The notes: generated by a model not told the origin, from the letters alone. A stretch of DNA of 64,000 nt from Gammaproteobacteria bacterium (GCA_018815245.1 JAHIXK010000014.1:1-64000); one strand, 5' to 3'. Counted from the first letter of the stretch, positions 45,317 to 54,671 are shown. A program made the numbers and translations.

Positions 45317-46032
45317 TGCCGGGCCCCCGCTTTGATGTGATCACTTTGTTTCCAGACCAGTTTCCGAATTTGGTCGAAATGGGCGTGGTGGGGCGGGCCT
45401 TCAAAAAGCAGTTGTTTGAATTGAATTGCTGGAATCCTCGCGATTTCACTGACGACCCACACCGAACGGTGGACGATCGCCCTTATGGCGGCGGACCCGG
45501 TATGGTCATGCTGGCGGAACCCCTTGTGCGCTGCGTAAAGGCGATCCGCGATGTACGTGGTGACAATGCACCCGTGATATTTTTGACCCCGCATGGGCCT
45601 TTGTTGAAGCAGGCCGATATCCGGGGCTTGTCTGATCAAGGGCAGGGTGTAATTTTCTTGTGTGGGCGTTACGAAGGCGTGGACCAGCGTTTTATCGACG
45701 ATTACGTGGATCAAACCTATTGCCTGGGCGACTTTGTGTTGTCGGGTGGTGAATTGGCGGTGGCCTGTTTTGTGGATGCCTGGGTGCGTTTATTGCCCGA
45801 TGTGTTGAACCATGCCTTGTCAGCTACACAAGATTCGTTTGAAAGTGGTTTGCTGGACTGCCCGCATTACACGCGCCCGGAAGTTTTTGAAAATAAAGCA
45901 GTTCCTGACGTGCTTTTGTCTGGAAATCATGCGAAAATAGAAAGTTGGCGTTTTGATCAAGCGAAAGCTTATACGAAACGTTATCGGCCTGAGTTATTGG
46001 ATCAAACCGATAAGTCTGTTAAAAAGGCCTAG
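45316..46032 (+). CDS. trmD: tRNA (guanine-N1)-methyltransferase
   Basis: 238 residues from the ATG at 45316 (TAATG overlap with rimM). RFDVITLFPDQF opens the protein, YGGGPGMVM and LSGGELA form the trefoil-knot SAM site, and the C-terminal helical domain is slightly shorter than in E. coli (255). It methylates G37 next to the anticodon of several tRNAs and prevents frameshifting. Confidence 0.97.
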   Translation: MPGPRFDVITLFPDQFPNLVEMGVVGRAFKKQLFELNCWNPRDFTDDPHRTVDDRPYGGGPGMVMLAEPLVRCVKAIRDVRGDNAPVIFLTPHGPLLKQADIRGLSDQGQGVIFLCGRYEGVDQRFIDDYVDQTYCLGDFVLSGGELAVACFVDAWVRLLPDVLNHALSATQDSFESGLLDCPHYTRPEVFENKAVPDVLLSGNHAKIESWRFDQAKAYTKRYRPELLDQTDKSVKKA

Positions 46033-46105
46033 GTTGGTAATTGGGCTGCAATTTGTTCACGTTGTGCCTGTTGCCTTTTAATTTTTTCATCCTCTGGCGG
46101 TGCGT

Positions 46106-46121
46106 ACTCAACGAGTTGAGT
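46106..46121 (+). other. Inverted repeat in the trmD-rplS gap
   Basis: Perfect repeat ACTCAAC-GA-GTTGAGT, 34 bases before the rplS start, in a 123-base AT-rich leader. It may be part of a regulatory mRNA structure for L19 or a protein-binding site; no T-tract follows. Confidence 0.4.
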
Positions 46122-46155
46122 CAAAAATACCGCGAATGATGACTTGGAGCTATCA

Positions 46156-46536
46156 ATGAATCTGATTCAACAACTCGAGCAAGAAGAAATTACTCGTTTG
46201 GCTAAAGAAATCCCGGACTTCGCCCCCGGTGATACAGTGATCGTAAGCGTTCGCGTAATCGAAGGTACCCGTTCACGTTTGCAGGCTTACGAAGGTGTGG
46301 TAATCGCCCGTCGTAACCGTGGTTTGAACTCGTCTTTCATCGTTCGCAAAATTTCTTCTGGTGAAGGTGTTGAGCGTACGTTCCAGCTGTACTCTCCTTC
46401 CATCGAAAAGATTGAAGTGAAGCGTCGTGGCGATGTTCGCCGCGCCAAGCTGTACTACCTGCGTGATCGTTCAGGCAAGTCTGCGCGTATCAAGGAAAAG
46501 TTGCCACAGCGTGTGAACAAGAAAGCTGCTGTATAA
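46156..46536 (+). CDS. rplS: 50S ribosomal protein L19
   Basis: 126 residues from the ATG at 46156 with TTGGAG in front. [33 protein letters not shown] is the conserved core. The basic C-terminal extension ([16 protein letters not shown]) makes it somewhat longer than E. coli L19. Last gene of the operon and followed by a strong terminator. Confidence 0.98.
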   Translation: MNLIQQLEQEEITRLAKEIPDFAPGDTVIVSVRVIEGTRSRLQAYEGVVIARRNRGLNSSFIVRKISSGEGVERTFQLYSPSIEKIEVKRRGDVRRAKLYYLRDRSGKSARIKEKLPQRVNKKAAV

Positions 46537-46579
46537 GCACTTGCAGTTCACAAGGCAGAAATGCCGCGGCACTTGAAAA

Positions 46580-46609
46580 AGCCAGTTCATTTCGAACTGG
46601 CTTTTTTTA
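46580..46609 (+). terminator. Intrinsic terminator of the rpsP-rplS operon
   Basis: Stem AGCCAGTTC/GAACTGGCT with an ATTTC loop and seven T on the plus strand; the A5 before the stem may also serve the convergent recG gene. Confidence 0.92.
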
Positions 46610-46622
46610 TTTAAAAGCCCGG

Positions 46623-48794
46623 TCAGCTAAGCCACCAGGGGGTTTCTTCGATCCAGCGTTGTATGTGGCGGCGGGTATTTTCCGTGTCCATGGGCATTTG
46701 CTGGGCCAAAACCCGTGCCAATTCCAGCAGGTCTTTGTCGATCAGGGGGTCGGCGTAGCGCATCATGGGAAGCCCCGATTGCCGTTTGCCCAACAATTCC
46801 CCAGGACCGCGAATTTCAAGGTCTTTCTCGGCCAGATAAAAGCCGTCGTCACTTTCGTGCATGGCTTTCAGGCGCATTTTCGAGGTGTTGGAAAGCGGGC
46901 CGCCATACAACAACACGCACACGCTTTGCACGCTGCCGCGCCCCACACGACCACGCAGTTGGTGAAGTTGCGCAAGGCCGAAACGTTCGGCTTGATCAAT
47001 TACCATCAGGCTGGCATTGCCCACATCCACACCCACTTCTATCACCGTGGTAGATACCAGTAAATCCAGATCCCCCGCGGCGAAGGCGGCCATGGTGGCC
47101 TGTTTCAGTTTGTTGTCTTGTTTGCCGTGTAGCAGCCCGATTCGCCGCTTGGGCAGTTGTTCGCACAAATCAGCGTAGGTTGCCTGGGCAGCCTGCAAAT
47201 CAAGGGTTTCACTTTCTTCAATCAGTGGGCATACCCAGTAAGCTTGTTGGCCTTTTTCGATCTCGCCTTCAATGGCGGCAATCAGTTGTTCCCGTTTTTT
47301 CTGCGACAGCAGCTTGGTGATGATGGGTTTTCTGCCCGGTGGTTTTTCGTCCAGGCTGGACACCGCCAAATCTGACAAATAAGTTTGTGCCAGCGTTCTC
47401 GGAATGGGCGTGGCGCTCATCATGAGCTGATGCGCCAAGTGCCCATTGCTGGCCTTGGCAATCAGCGATAGCCTTTGTGCCACGCCAAAGCGGTGCTGTT
47501 CATCAACCACCACCAGGGCAAGGGATTTGAATTCCACTTGGTTTTGTACCAGCGCATGGGTGCCAATGACCACGTCGATTTCACCCGCGGCCAAAGCAGC
47601 CAGTGTGCGGTCTTTGTCACTTTTTTTCATCGCACCCTGTAACTTGGCGCAACGCACGCCGACCGCTTCGAACAGGGGGGTGAGCTTGTGGTGGTGTTGT
47701 GCAGCCAGCACTTCGGTGGGGGCCAGTATGGCAGCCTGTTTGCCGTTTTCAATGGCACGAAGGCAGGCCAGGGCGGCCACCAGCGTTTTTCCGCTGCCCA
47801 CATCGCCTTGTAGCAGGCGTTGCATGGGGTAGGGTTGGGCCAGGTCGTCGAAAATTTCCCGGCATGAACGTTCCTGTGCGCCTGTCAGCTTGAAGGGCAA
47901 CCGGGCGATGAATTTTTTCACCAAACCTGCTTTGGCGGGCTTTAGTACGCTGGCCTTTTCCTGGGTGCGTTGTTGGCGGTATTCCCGAAGCAACAATTGC
48001 TGGGCCAGCATTTCATCTACCTTGACACGGGTCCAGGCAGCGTGGGTGCGTAAATTCAGATCGTAAAGTTCGTCGGGCTTGGCCTGGCCGTGCAGGGTTT
48101 GCAGGGCTTTGGGCCATGCCAGCAGTTTGTATTTTCTGCAAAGGCTGGCGGGCAGGGTATCGATAAAACAGGCGGCAGGCAGTTTTTTCATCCAGCGGTG
48201 CCAATCGCTTTGTTTCAATTGCCCGGTGCTGGGGTAAACCGGTTCCAGCACGGCATCGGCTGCCGGGGGGATAGTTGGTGTGGTGTCTGGGTTGGTCGGG
48301 TTGGCGGTGGCTCCCGCCGGGGCTATTTTAACGGTGGGGTGCACCATTTCGAAGGTGCCGAAGCCTTGGCGAATTTGCCCGCTGATCTGGATTCGGGTGC
48401 CTTCGGCAAGCTTTTCCCGCAGACCGGGATAAAAGTGCAGCCAGCGCAGAAGCAGCGTGGTGTTGCCATCTTCTACCCACACGCGCAGTTGTTTGCGGGG
48501 GTGGTGCTGTACCTCTGAACCGACAACCGTTGCAAGCAGGTTGACCTTCTGGCCCACGTGCAAGGCATCCATCGCGGTAATCGAGGCTTTGTCTTCAAAC
48601 CGAAGTGGCAGGTGCAGTGCCAAGCCCATCCAGTGTGGGGCATTTAGCAGGCCACTGGTTGCGTCGGCGATGGAAACAGGAAGGGGCAGCAGCTCCTCGA
48701 AGTTGGGTGCGGCGGGGGTGGCTGCTGCGGTCAATGGCTGGGTTCGGCTGTTGCGGTTACAGGGCCAAAATGGCTTCAACTTCGAAGCGGGCAC
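46623..48794 (-). CDS. recG: ATP-dependent DNA helicase RecG
   Basis: 723 residues if the GTG at 48794 is used. Wedge/OB domain at about 60-200, then helicase domains with Walker A GDVGSGKT, DEQH box (VVDEQHRFG), MSATPIPRT, and the C-terminal QLRGRVGRG. It drives branch migration and regression of stalled forks. The start overlaps the ridA 3' end by 38 bases. No ATG occurs before the wedge domain, so the start must be GTG or TTG (a TTG at 48734 is the main rival), and there is no clear ribosome binding site. Translation may depend on coupling to ridA. Confidence 0.93.
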   Translation of the reverse strand: MPASKLKPFWPCNRNSRTQPLTAAATPAAPNFEELLPLPVSIADATSGLLNAPHWMGLALHLPLRFEDKASITAMDALHVGQKVNLLATVVGSEVQHHPRKQLRVWVEDGNTTLLLRWLHFYPGLREKLAEGTRIQISGQIRQGFGTFEMVHPTVKIAPAGATANPTNPDTTPTIPPAADAVLEPVYPSTGQLKQSDWHRWMKKLPAACFIDTLPASLCRKYKLLAWPKALQTLHGQAKPDELYDLNLRTHAAWTRVKVDEMLAQQLLLREYRQQRTQEKASVLKPAKAGLVKKFIARLPFKLTGAQERSCREIFDDLAQPYPMQRLLQGDVGSGKTLVAALACLRAIENGKQAAILAPTEVLAAQHHHKLTPLFEAVGVRCAKLQGAMKKSDKDRTLAALAAGEIDVVIGTHALVQNQVEFKSLALVVVDEQHRFGVAQRLSLIAKASNGHLAHQLMMSATPIPRTLAQTYLSDLAVSSLDEKPPGRKPIITKLLSQKKREQLIAAIEGEIEKGQQAYWVCPLIEESETLDLQAAQATYADLCEQLPKRRIGLLHGKQDNKLKQATMAAFAAGDLDLLVSTTVIEVGVDVGNASLMVIDQAERFGLAQLHQLRGRVGRGSVQSVCVLLYGGPLSNTSKMRLKAMHESDDGFYLAEKDLEIRGPGELLGKRQSGLPMMRYADPLIDKDLLELARVLAQQMPMDTENTRRHIQRWIEETPWWLS

Positions 48795-49140
48795 CTTTGG
48801 GCAAGCTGGCCACGCCCACAGTGGAACGTGCAGGGAATGGTGCTGACACGTATTCCTGCATGATGGCGTTCACGTGTGCGAACTCGCTGAGGTCGGTCAG
48901 GAACAAGGTGAACTTCACCACGTTGGCCAGGCTGCCGCCTGCTTCTTCGGCCACGGCCTTCAGGTTGGTAAATGCTTGGCGTGCCTGTTCTTCGGTGGAT
49001 GAGCCAACCAGTTCGCCGGTGGTGGGGTTCAGGCCGATTTGGCCTGAAGTGAAAACCATGTTGCCAAGTTTGATCGCCTGGCTGTAGGGGCCAATGGCTG
49101 CTGGGGCTTTGGGGGTAGAAATTACGGTGGCTTTGGTCAT
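48757..49140 (-). CDS. ridA: RidA family reactive intermediate deaminase
   Basis: 127 residues, almost equal to E. coli RidA. GPYSQAIKLGNMVFTSGQIGLNP and the catalytic Arg in PFPARSTVGVASLPKGARFEVEAI are conserved. It deaminates 2-aminoacrylate and similar imines that would damage PLP enzymes. It is read with recG on the minus strand, overlapping its start. Confidence 0.95.
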   Translation of the reverse strand: MTKATVISTPKAPAAIGPYSQAIKLGNMVFTSGQIGLNPTTGELVGSSTEEQARQAFTNLKAVAEEAGGSLANVVKFTLFLTDLSEFAHVNAIMQEYVSAPFPARSTVGVASLPKGARFEVEAILAL

Positions 49141-49271
49141 GATGTTTGCAAAAATGTTGGGATAAATGGGTTAACAATGTTCAATTGCAATGATAACGCT
49201 ACAACGTGCATTGTGTTGCCCAAGGGGACGGTATACCATACTTGGCTTATTTGTTGCGCCGCAATGTACGC

Positions 49272-51242
49272 ATGAGCCAAACCCAAAAATCGGCCAAGGC
49301 CGTGAATCAGAATGGTCGTAAAAACGCGACCACGTCAATCGACGCACAAGAACGAGACGACATTTTTTCCGAAAAATACGCTTGGGTGGCAGTCGGTTCC
49401 TGTGGTTTGGCGTCCATTGCTTTTGGCCCCGAAGAGTCGTTCAAGGCCTTGGGTGATTCGCGCCACCTTTTGATGTTTCTGGGCTTGCTGACGGCCTTCT
49501 CCATTCTTTTGGTGTCATTGACCTATTTTCGGGTCACCGAGCTATTTCCCAAGGGCGGTGGCGGTTATGCCATGGCGACCAATTTGCTGGGTCCCAGGGT
49601 TGGCTTGATCGCTGGTGCGGCTTTGCTGGTGGATTATGTGTTGATGGTGGCTTTGGGCATCAGTGCATCCACGCATTTGATGTTCAGTTTCCTTCCGCCT
49701 TATTTTTACGATTATCGGGTGTGGGTGTCGATGGTCTTGATGGTGGGGCTGATGACCTTTCACATTCAGGGGCGTCATTTAAACCTGAAGCCCTTCAAGT
49801 ATCTTTTCGTGGCTTTTCTGGGTACACACCTGCTATTTATTCTGGTCGGTTTTTCAGATCATTTTCAAGACATTGGCGGTGTGGTCACGCGCAGCGTGAA
49901 AAGTACACAATCTGATTTAAGCACCTTGGGCTGGTTGCCGGTACTGGCTGTTTTTGCGCGTGGCTTTTTTCTGGGTGGTGGTACCTACACTGGCATTGAA
50001 GCGGCGTCAGACACGGTGCAGCTTGGCCGCTACCGCCAAAGCAGCGAGAACCGCAGAAAGATGCTGGCCTATGTGGCCTGTGCGCTGGCTTTTGCTGCGG
50101 CAAGCCTGGCCGTGCTGTATTCCCTGTGGGATGTGAATGTTGAACCCACCATGGCCTTGAACGGTGTGTTGTTTGAACGGGTGTTCACCGACATTGGCTG
50201 GGACTGGCCGTACGTTATCCTCGGTTTGCTGGTCATGCTGGGTCTGGAAACGGCCGTGTTGCTGTTGGCCGCCCATGTGGCATTCGTGGTGGGGCCGCGC
50301 GTGTTGTCGACCATGGCGATTGATTCCTGGCTGCCACATCAGTTCAGGTATTTGTCCAATCGGTTTGTGACCAAAAACGGCATTATGTTGATGGGTGGCC
50401 TGGCTTTGCTGGCTATTTATTTAAGCGATGCGAATGTTGATTTGCTGGTGGTGTTGTTTTCCATCAATGTGTTTATTGTATTCAGTTTGTCCATGCTGGG
50501 GTTGTGTGTGTACTGGTGGCGAAACCAGCACGAGAAACGTTTTGTGAAAGGTTTTTTGTCGGCCTCGCTGGGTTTTGCGGTGTCGGCATCCATCTTGTTG
50601 GGTACCATCGGGACCCAGTTTTTCCAGGGTGGCTGGATCACCATGCTGGTCACCACCCTGGTGGTGCTTGTGTGTTTGTGGGTGCGCAACCATTACCGTG
50701 AAACCAAGGAAAAAATTGCGAAAATCGACGAGGTGTTTGCAATGGCGCAGTATGGTTCTGCCCACTCACCGCCCGAACTGATTCTGGATGGCAACACGGC
50801 CGTGTTCATTGTTGGCAATAGCCGGGGCGGTGGTTTGCATGCGCTGCTGTGGGTGCAACGCATGTTTCCGAATCATTTCCAGAATTTTGTATTCATGAAT
50901 GCACGCACTGTGGATTCGAAAGCCTATGGTGGTCGTGAGGCGCTTGAGGCAATGCGTGTGGATGCATCGGTGTCGCTGAACTACTTTGTGAATTTCTGCA
51001 GAAGCCATGGCTTGCGTGCGAAAAGTTATTTGTCGTTTGGTACGGATGCGGTGGAAGAGCTGAGCAGTTTGGCCAAGCAGGTGGCCGAAAATCATCCCAA
51101 TGCGATTTTCTTCACCAGCAAACTGGTGTTTGAAGACGAAAACATTCTGACCCGTTTGTTGCACAACCAGGCTGCGCTGGAACTACAGCGGCGTTTGCAC
51201 AACGCTGGCCAGCAAATGGTGATTTTGCCGATGCGTTTGTAG
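49272..51242 (+). CDS. APC-superfamily permease with cytoplasmic C-terminal domain
   Basis: 656 residues from the ATG at 49272; an earlier in-frame start at 49206 is possible but has no support. Twelve membrane helices lie between about 35 and 490. SCGLASIAFGPEESFKAL near the N-terminus matches the unwound first helix of amino-acid or potassium permeases of this superfamily. The last 150 residues are soluble, with alternating beta and alpha segments (AVFIVGNSRGGGLHALLWVQRMF, NAIFFTSKLVF) like a universal-stress-protein or nucleotide-binding fold. This resembles the KimA/YdaO-type transporters that have a C-terminal regulatory domain. The substrate is open. Confidence 0.82.
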   Translation: MSQTQKSAKAVNQNGRKNATTSIDAQERDDIFSEKYAWVAVGSCGLASIAFGPEESFKALGDSRHLLMFLGLLTAFSILLVSLTYFRVTELFPKGGGGYAMATNLLGPRVGLIAGAALLVDYVLMVALGISASTHLMFSFLPPYFYDYRVWVSMVLMVGLMTFHIQGRHLNLKPFKYLFVAFLGTHLLFILVGFSDHFQDIGGVVTRSVKSTQSDLSTLGWLPVLAVFARGFFLGGGTYTGIEAASDTVQLGRYRQSSENRRKMLAYVACALAFAAASLAVLYSLWDVNVEPTMALNGVLFERVFTDIGWDWPYVILGLLVMLGLETAVLLLAAHVAFVVGPRVLSTMAIDSWLPHQFRYLSNRFVTKNGIMLMGGLALLAIYLSDANVDLLVVLFSINVFIVFSLSMLGLCVYWWRNQHEKRFVKGFLSASLGFAVSASILLGTIGTQFFQGGWITMLVTTLVVLVCLWVRNHYRETKEKIAKIDEVFAMAQYGSAHSPPELILDGNTAVFIVGNSRGGGLHALLWVQRMFPNHFQNFVFMNARTVDSKAYGGREALEAMRVDASVSLNYFVNFCRSHGLRAKSYLSFGTDAVEELSSLAKQVAENHPNAIFFTSKLVFEDENILTRLLHNQAALELQRRLHNAGQQMVILPMRL

Positions 51243-51259
51243 AAAAGATGTGTTGCCTG

Positions 51260-51299
51260 AACTGCAGGCCTTTGCAATAATAATCAAACCTGCAGTTTT
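51260..51299 (+). other. Inverted repeat between permease and oxyR
   Basis: AACTGCAGG (51260-51268) pairs with CCTGCAGTT (51289-51297) across 20 bases. It stands 17 bases before oxyR and could be a weak terminator for the permease or a regulator site; the T-tract is only four long. Confidence 0.45.
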
Positions 51300-51313
51300 G
51301 ATAGAAAAATTAA

Positions 51314-52258
51314 ATGACACTCACCGAATTAAAGTACATCGTTGCGCTGGCCCGTGAAAAGCACTTTGGCCGTGCGGCCGATGCTTGCTTTGTCAGTCAG
51401 CCCACCTTGTCTGTGGCCATCAAAAAACTTGAAGAAGAACTGAGCGTTTCGCTGTTTGAGCGGGGCTCCAGTGAGGTGTCCTTAACGCCGGTGGGGGAAC
51501 GAATTGTGGTTCAAGCTCAGCGTGTGCTGGAGGAGGCCTCTGCGATCAAGTCGATTGCGCAACAGGGCATGGACCCGTTGGCCGGCCCTTTGCGGGTGGG
51601 GGTCATTTACACAATTGGCCCGTATTTGTTGCCAGGTTTGGTGTCCAGCATGATCGAGCGTGTGTCTTCCATGCCGCTGGTTTTGCAAGAAAACTTTACA
51701 GTCCGTTTGCTTGAACTGCTCAAGCAGGGGGAAATTGATGTGGCAGTGTTGGCCTTGCCGATCAATGAATCGGGTTTTGTGATTCAACCGCTGTACGATG
51801 AGCCCTTCATGGTGGCATTGCCCAAAACGCACCGTTGGGCAAACCAGACGGCAATTTGTTCGGATGATTTGCGAGGCGAGAACATGTTGTTGCTGGGCAC
51901 GGGCCATTGTTTCCGCGATCAAGTGCTGGGTGTGTGCCCGGAGCTGTCCCGTTTTTCGCAGTCCTCCGAGGGTATTCAGCGCACCTTCGAAGGCAGTTCG
52001 CTTGAAACGATTCGCCACATGGTGGCTTCGGGTGTGGGCATCACGGTGCTGCCATCCAGTTCGGTGCCCAACCCGGTGCCCAAAGAGTCGAGGCTTACCT
52101 ACATTCCACTGGCCGATGATGACACGCGCCGCACAGTTGCACTGGTGTGGCGCAAAAGTTTTGGTCGCAGGGAGGCGCTGGATGCGCTGCGCGATTGCAT
52201 CATGGGATGCGATTTGAATGGTGTGGAGTTTCTGGATTCACCGCAAATGGTTCGATAA
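51314..52258 (+). CDS. oxyR: Hydrogen peroxide-inducible transcriptional activator OxyR
   Basis: 314 residues, LysR family. N-terminal winged helix (about 1-60). The redox pair is C199 and C208 (GHCFRDQVLGVC), identical in number to E. coli OxyR, and forms the disulfide that activates catalase and peroxidase genes under peroxide. It lies 55 bases after the permease stop and three before ubiA. Negative autoregulation, known for OxyR, would act in that gap; the inverted repeat there is not an obvious OxyR site. Confidence 0.96.
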   Translation: MTLTELKYIVALAREKHFGRAADACFVSQPTLSVAIKKLEEELSVSLFERGSSEVSLTPVGERIVVQAQRVLEEASAIKSIAQQGMDPLAGPLRVGVIYTIGPYLLPGLVSSMIERVSSMPLVLQENFTVRLLELLKQGEIDVAVLALPINESGFVIQPLYDEPFMVALPKTHRWANQTAICSDDLRGENMLLLGTGHCFRDQVLGVCPELSRFSQSSEGIQRTFEGSSLETIRHMVASGVGITVLPSSSVPNPVPKESRLTYIPLADDDTRRTVALVWRKSFGRREALDALRDCIMGCDLNGVEFLDSPQMVR

Positions 52259-52261
52259 AAC

Positions 52262-53167
52262 ATGAGCAAGCTGAATGCAGCCCGCATGCAAGATTATGTT
52301 TTGCTGCTTCGGCTAGACAAACCAATTGGTATTCTGTTGTTGATGTGGCCCACCTTGTGGGGCCTGTGGATGGCCGCTGAAGGTTTGCCGCCTTTGCCTG
52401 TGCTGCTGATTTTTGTGGCCGGATTGGTGTTGATGCGCTCGGCAGGTTGCGCAATCAACGATTACGCAGACCGCAATATTGATTTGCATGTGGAACGCAC
52501 GCGCAACCGCCCCTTGACCAGTGGGCGAATCACCTCGAAAGAGGCTTTGTTGCTGGCGGCTGGCTTGGCGGTTGTGGCTTTGCTGATCACCTTGCCTTTG
52601 GGCTGGCCGGTTATTTTGATGAGTATCCCGGCGGCATTTCTGGCGGGCAGTTACCCTTTCACCAAACGATTTTGCCCGATGCCGCAGGCTTACCTGGGCA
52701 TTGCTTTCGGTTTTGCAATTCCGATGGCTTATGTGGCGGTGCAGGGTAGTGTGCCCTTGGAGGGCTGGCTGATTTTTATTGCCAACGTGTTTTGGACGGT
52801 GGCTTACGACACCGAATACGCCTTGGTGGACAAGCCCGATGATTTAAAGCTCAATATAAAAACCGCGGCCATTACGCTGGGTCGGTACGACATTGCGGGC
52901 ATTATGACCTGTTACGCGGTGTGTTTGTTGTTGTGGGCTTGGGTTGCTTGTGAACTCGGCTTTGGCGGGTTTTTCTGGGCGGCCTGGTTGGTTGCCATTG
53001 CCATTGCGGTGTACCACTTCACCCTGATCCGCAATCGTGACCGGGCGAAGTGTTTCAAAGCTTTTTTACACAACAACTGGTTTGGTGGTGCATTGTTTTC
53101 AGGTTTGGTGTTGCAGTTCCATGGCCCGGTCGCAAGCGGCTTTGGCCGCGCTTTGAATGGCTTCTGA
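52262..53167 (+). CDS. ubiA: 4-hydroxybenzoate octaprenyltransferase
   Basis: 301 residues with about eight to nine membrane helices. Two Asp-rich motifs are visible, NDYADRNIDLHVERTRNRPL and YDTEYALVDKPDD, binding the Mg2+-polyprenyl-diphosphate. It attaches the isoprenoid tail to 4-hydroxybenzoate, an early step of ubiquinone synthesis that ubiG in this window later serves. It starts three bases after oxyR, and its 3' end overlaps the convergent proC by 69 bases. Confidence 0.96.
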   Translation: MSKLNAARMQDYVLLLRLDKPIGILLLMWPTLWGLWMAAEGLPPLPVLLIFVAGLVLMRSAGCAINDYADRNIDLHVERTRNRPLTSGRITSKEALLLAAGLAVVALLITLPLGWPVILMSIPAAFLAGSYPFTKRFCPMPQAYLGIAFGFAIPMAYVAVQGSVPLEGWLIFIANVFWTVAYDTEYALVDKPDDLKLNIKTAAITLGRYDIAGIMTCYAVCLLLWAWVACELGFGGFFWAAWLVAIAIAVYHFTLIRNRDRAKCFKAFLHNNWFGGALFSGLVLQFHGPVASGFGRALNGF

Positions 53168-53902
53168 AACGCCGAGCGCACGCAGTTGTTCCAGCCCCGC
53201 AAACGTAGTGCCGCCTTTGCTGGTAACTTTTTCGCGCAACATGGCAAAAGAGTCGTCGGACTGTTTGGCCAGTGTGGCTGCACCCAAAAAGGTTTGATTC
53301 ACCAGCAAATTGGCCTGTGCTTCATTGAAGCCCAGGTTCTGTGCCGCTTGGGCCAGCGCTTCCATCAAGAAAAACACATAACCGGGGCCGCTGCCTGAAA
53401 TGGCGGTTACCGCATTAATTTCATCTTCTGTATTCAACACCACCACTTCACCGCAACTGTTGAAGATTTGATGCGCAGTGCTGCGGTCTGTTTCTGTGCA
53501 ATTGCCTGTGAAGTACAAACCCGAAATACCTTGGGAAACAAGTGCGGGTGTGTTGGGCATGCAGCGCACCACGCGCGCATTGTTTTGCAGACTCCAGGTC
53601 TGAATTTGCGCAATGCTGACGCCGGCTGCAATGCTGACGATCAGCATGTTGCCCATGTGCGCAGCCTGGCTGTTCAGCACGCTTTGCATGACCTGCGGTT
53701 TCACCGCCAGCACCACCACTTCTGCTTTGAAATTTGAAGGCCAATCAACTGTGCAGTGCACTTTCAGTTCTGTCATTTTTGCCGCAGATTCCGGGCTGGG
53801 GTCAATAACATGGAAGGTACTGGCCGGGACGCCGCTGCGGATTAGCCCGCCCAGAATGGCATAAGCCATGTTGCCGCCGCCGATGAAAAGAGTGTTCTGC
53901 AT
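53099..53902 (-). CDS. proC: Pyrroline-5-carboxylate reductase
   Basis: 267 residues from the ATG at 53902; a longer frame up to 53998 overlaps the upstream yggS. FIGGGNMAYAILGGL is the NADPH fold, and the C-terminal signature VTSKGGTTFAGLEQL is diagnostic. It makes the last step of proline synthesis; proA, an earlier step, lies at 58 kb on the same strand. The yggS-proC pair is common in proteobacteria. Its last 69 bases are shared with the convergent ubiA. Confidence 0.96.
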   Translation of the reverse strand: MQNTLFIGGGNMAYAILGGLIRSGVPASTFHVIDPSPESAAKMTELKVHCTVDWPSNFKAEVVVLAVKPQVMQSVLNSQAAHMGNMLIVSIAAGVSIAQIQTWSLQNNARVVRCMPNTPALVSQGISGLYFTGNCTETDRSTAHQIFNSCGEVVVLNTEDEINAVTAISGSGPGYVFFLMEALAQAAQNLGFNEAQANLLVNQTFLGAATLAKQSDDSFAMLREKVTSKGGTTFAGLEQLRALGVSEAIQSAAKAACDRAMELQHQT

Positions 53903-53918
53903 AATGATTCCCGTGTGT

Positions 53919-54632
53919 TTATTTGGAGTAGTTGCGGGTGCCAAACAGGGCCGAGCCCACGCGCACGCAAGTGGAGCCGCATTCGATGGCCAGCTCAAGG
54001 TCTGCGGACATACCCATGGAGAGGGTGTCCATGTTCAATCCCTGTGCGTTCAGGTCATCAAATATCGATTTGCATTTCAACAGTTCGGCTTTTAGTTTTT
54101 CGTTGTTGTCGGTGTTGCTCGGTATGGTCATCAGGCCGCGCAATGTCAGGTTCTTCATCGAACTGATGGCCACACACAATGCTTGTGCCTGTTCAGGTTC
54201 TATCCCCGATTTGCTGTTTTCGCCCGATGTGTTGATTTGTACCAGCACATTCAAGGGTGGCAGGTGCGCGGGGCGCTGATCGGACAAACGTTGTGCGATC
54301 TTCAAGCGATCCACACTGTGCACCCAGGGAAAGTTTTCTGCAATTGGCTTGGTTTTGTTGCTTTGTATAGGGCCAATGAAATGCCATTCAATGGGGGGGG
54401 CTTTTTGCTGGGCATTGGGGTGATCAGCCAGCTGGGTGATTTTATCCAGTGCCTCTTGCAGGTAATTTTCACCAAAGGCGGGTTGCCCGCAGGCGTGAAA
54501 TTCGAGAATCTCGCCAAGCGGGAATGTTTTGCTGACAGCCAGTAATTGAACTGAATCGCTGGTTCGCCCCGCTTTTGCGCAGGCCGCTGCAATTCGATTC
54601 CGGATATTGGCAAGTTGTTCGGCTTGGCCCAT
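53919..54632 (-). CDS. yggS: Pyridoxal phosphate homeostasis protein (YggS family)
   Basis: 237 residues, alanine-racemase-like TIM barrel without the second domain. The PLP lysine is K35 (LLAVSKTFP); HFIGPIQSNK and RGLMTIPS, near the MGMSADLELAIECGSTCVRVG phosphate-binding end, are conserved. It buffers free pyridoxal phosphate. It is 16 bases upstream of proC and divergent from pilT across 39 bases. Confidence 0.95.
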   Translation of the reverse strand: MGQAEQLANIRNRIAAACAKAGRTSDSVQLLAVSKTFPLGEILEFHACGQPAFGENYLQEALDKITQLADHPNAQQKAPPIEWHFIGPIQSNKTKPIAENFPWVHSVDRLKIAQRLSDQRPAHLPPLNVLVQINTSGENSKSGIEPEQAQALCVAISSMKNLTLRGLMTIPSNTDNNEKLKAELLKCKSIFDDLNAQGLNMDTLSMGMSADLELAIECGSTCVRVGSALFGTRNYSK

Positions 54633-54671
54633 GGTGAATCAATTTAATGCTCAAAGGGAGATTATAGCCAC

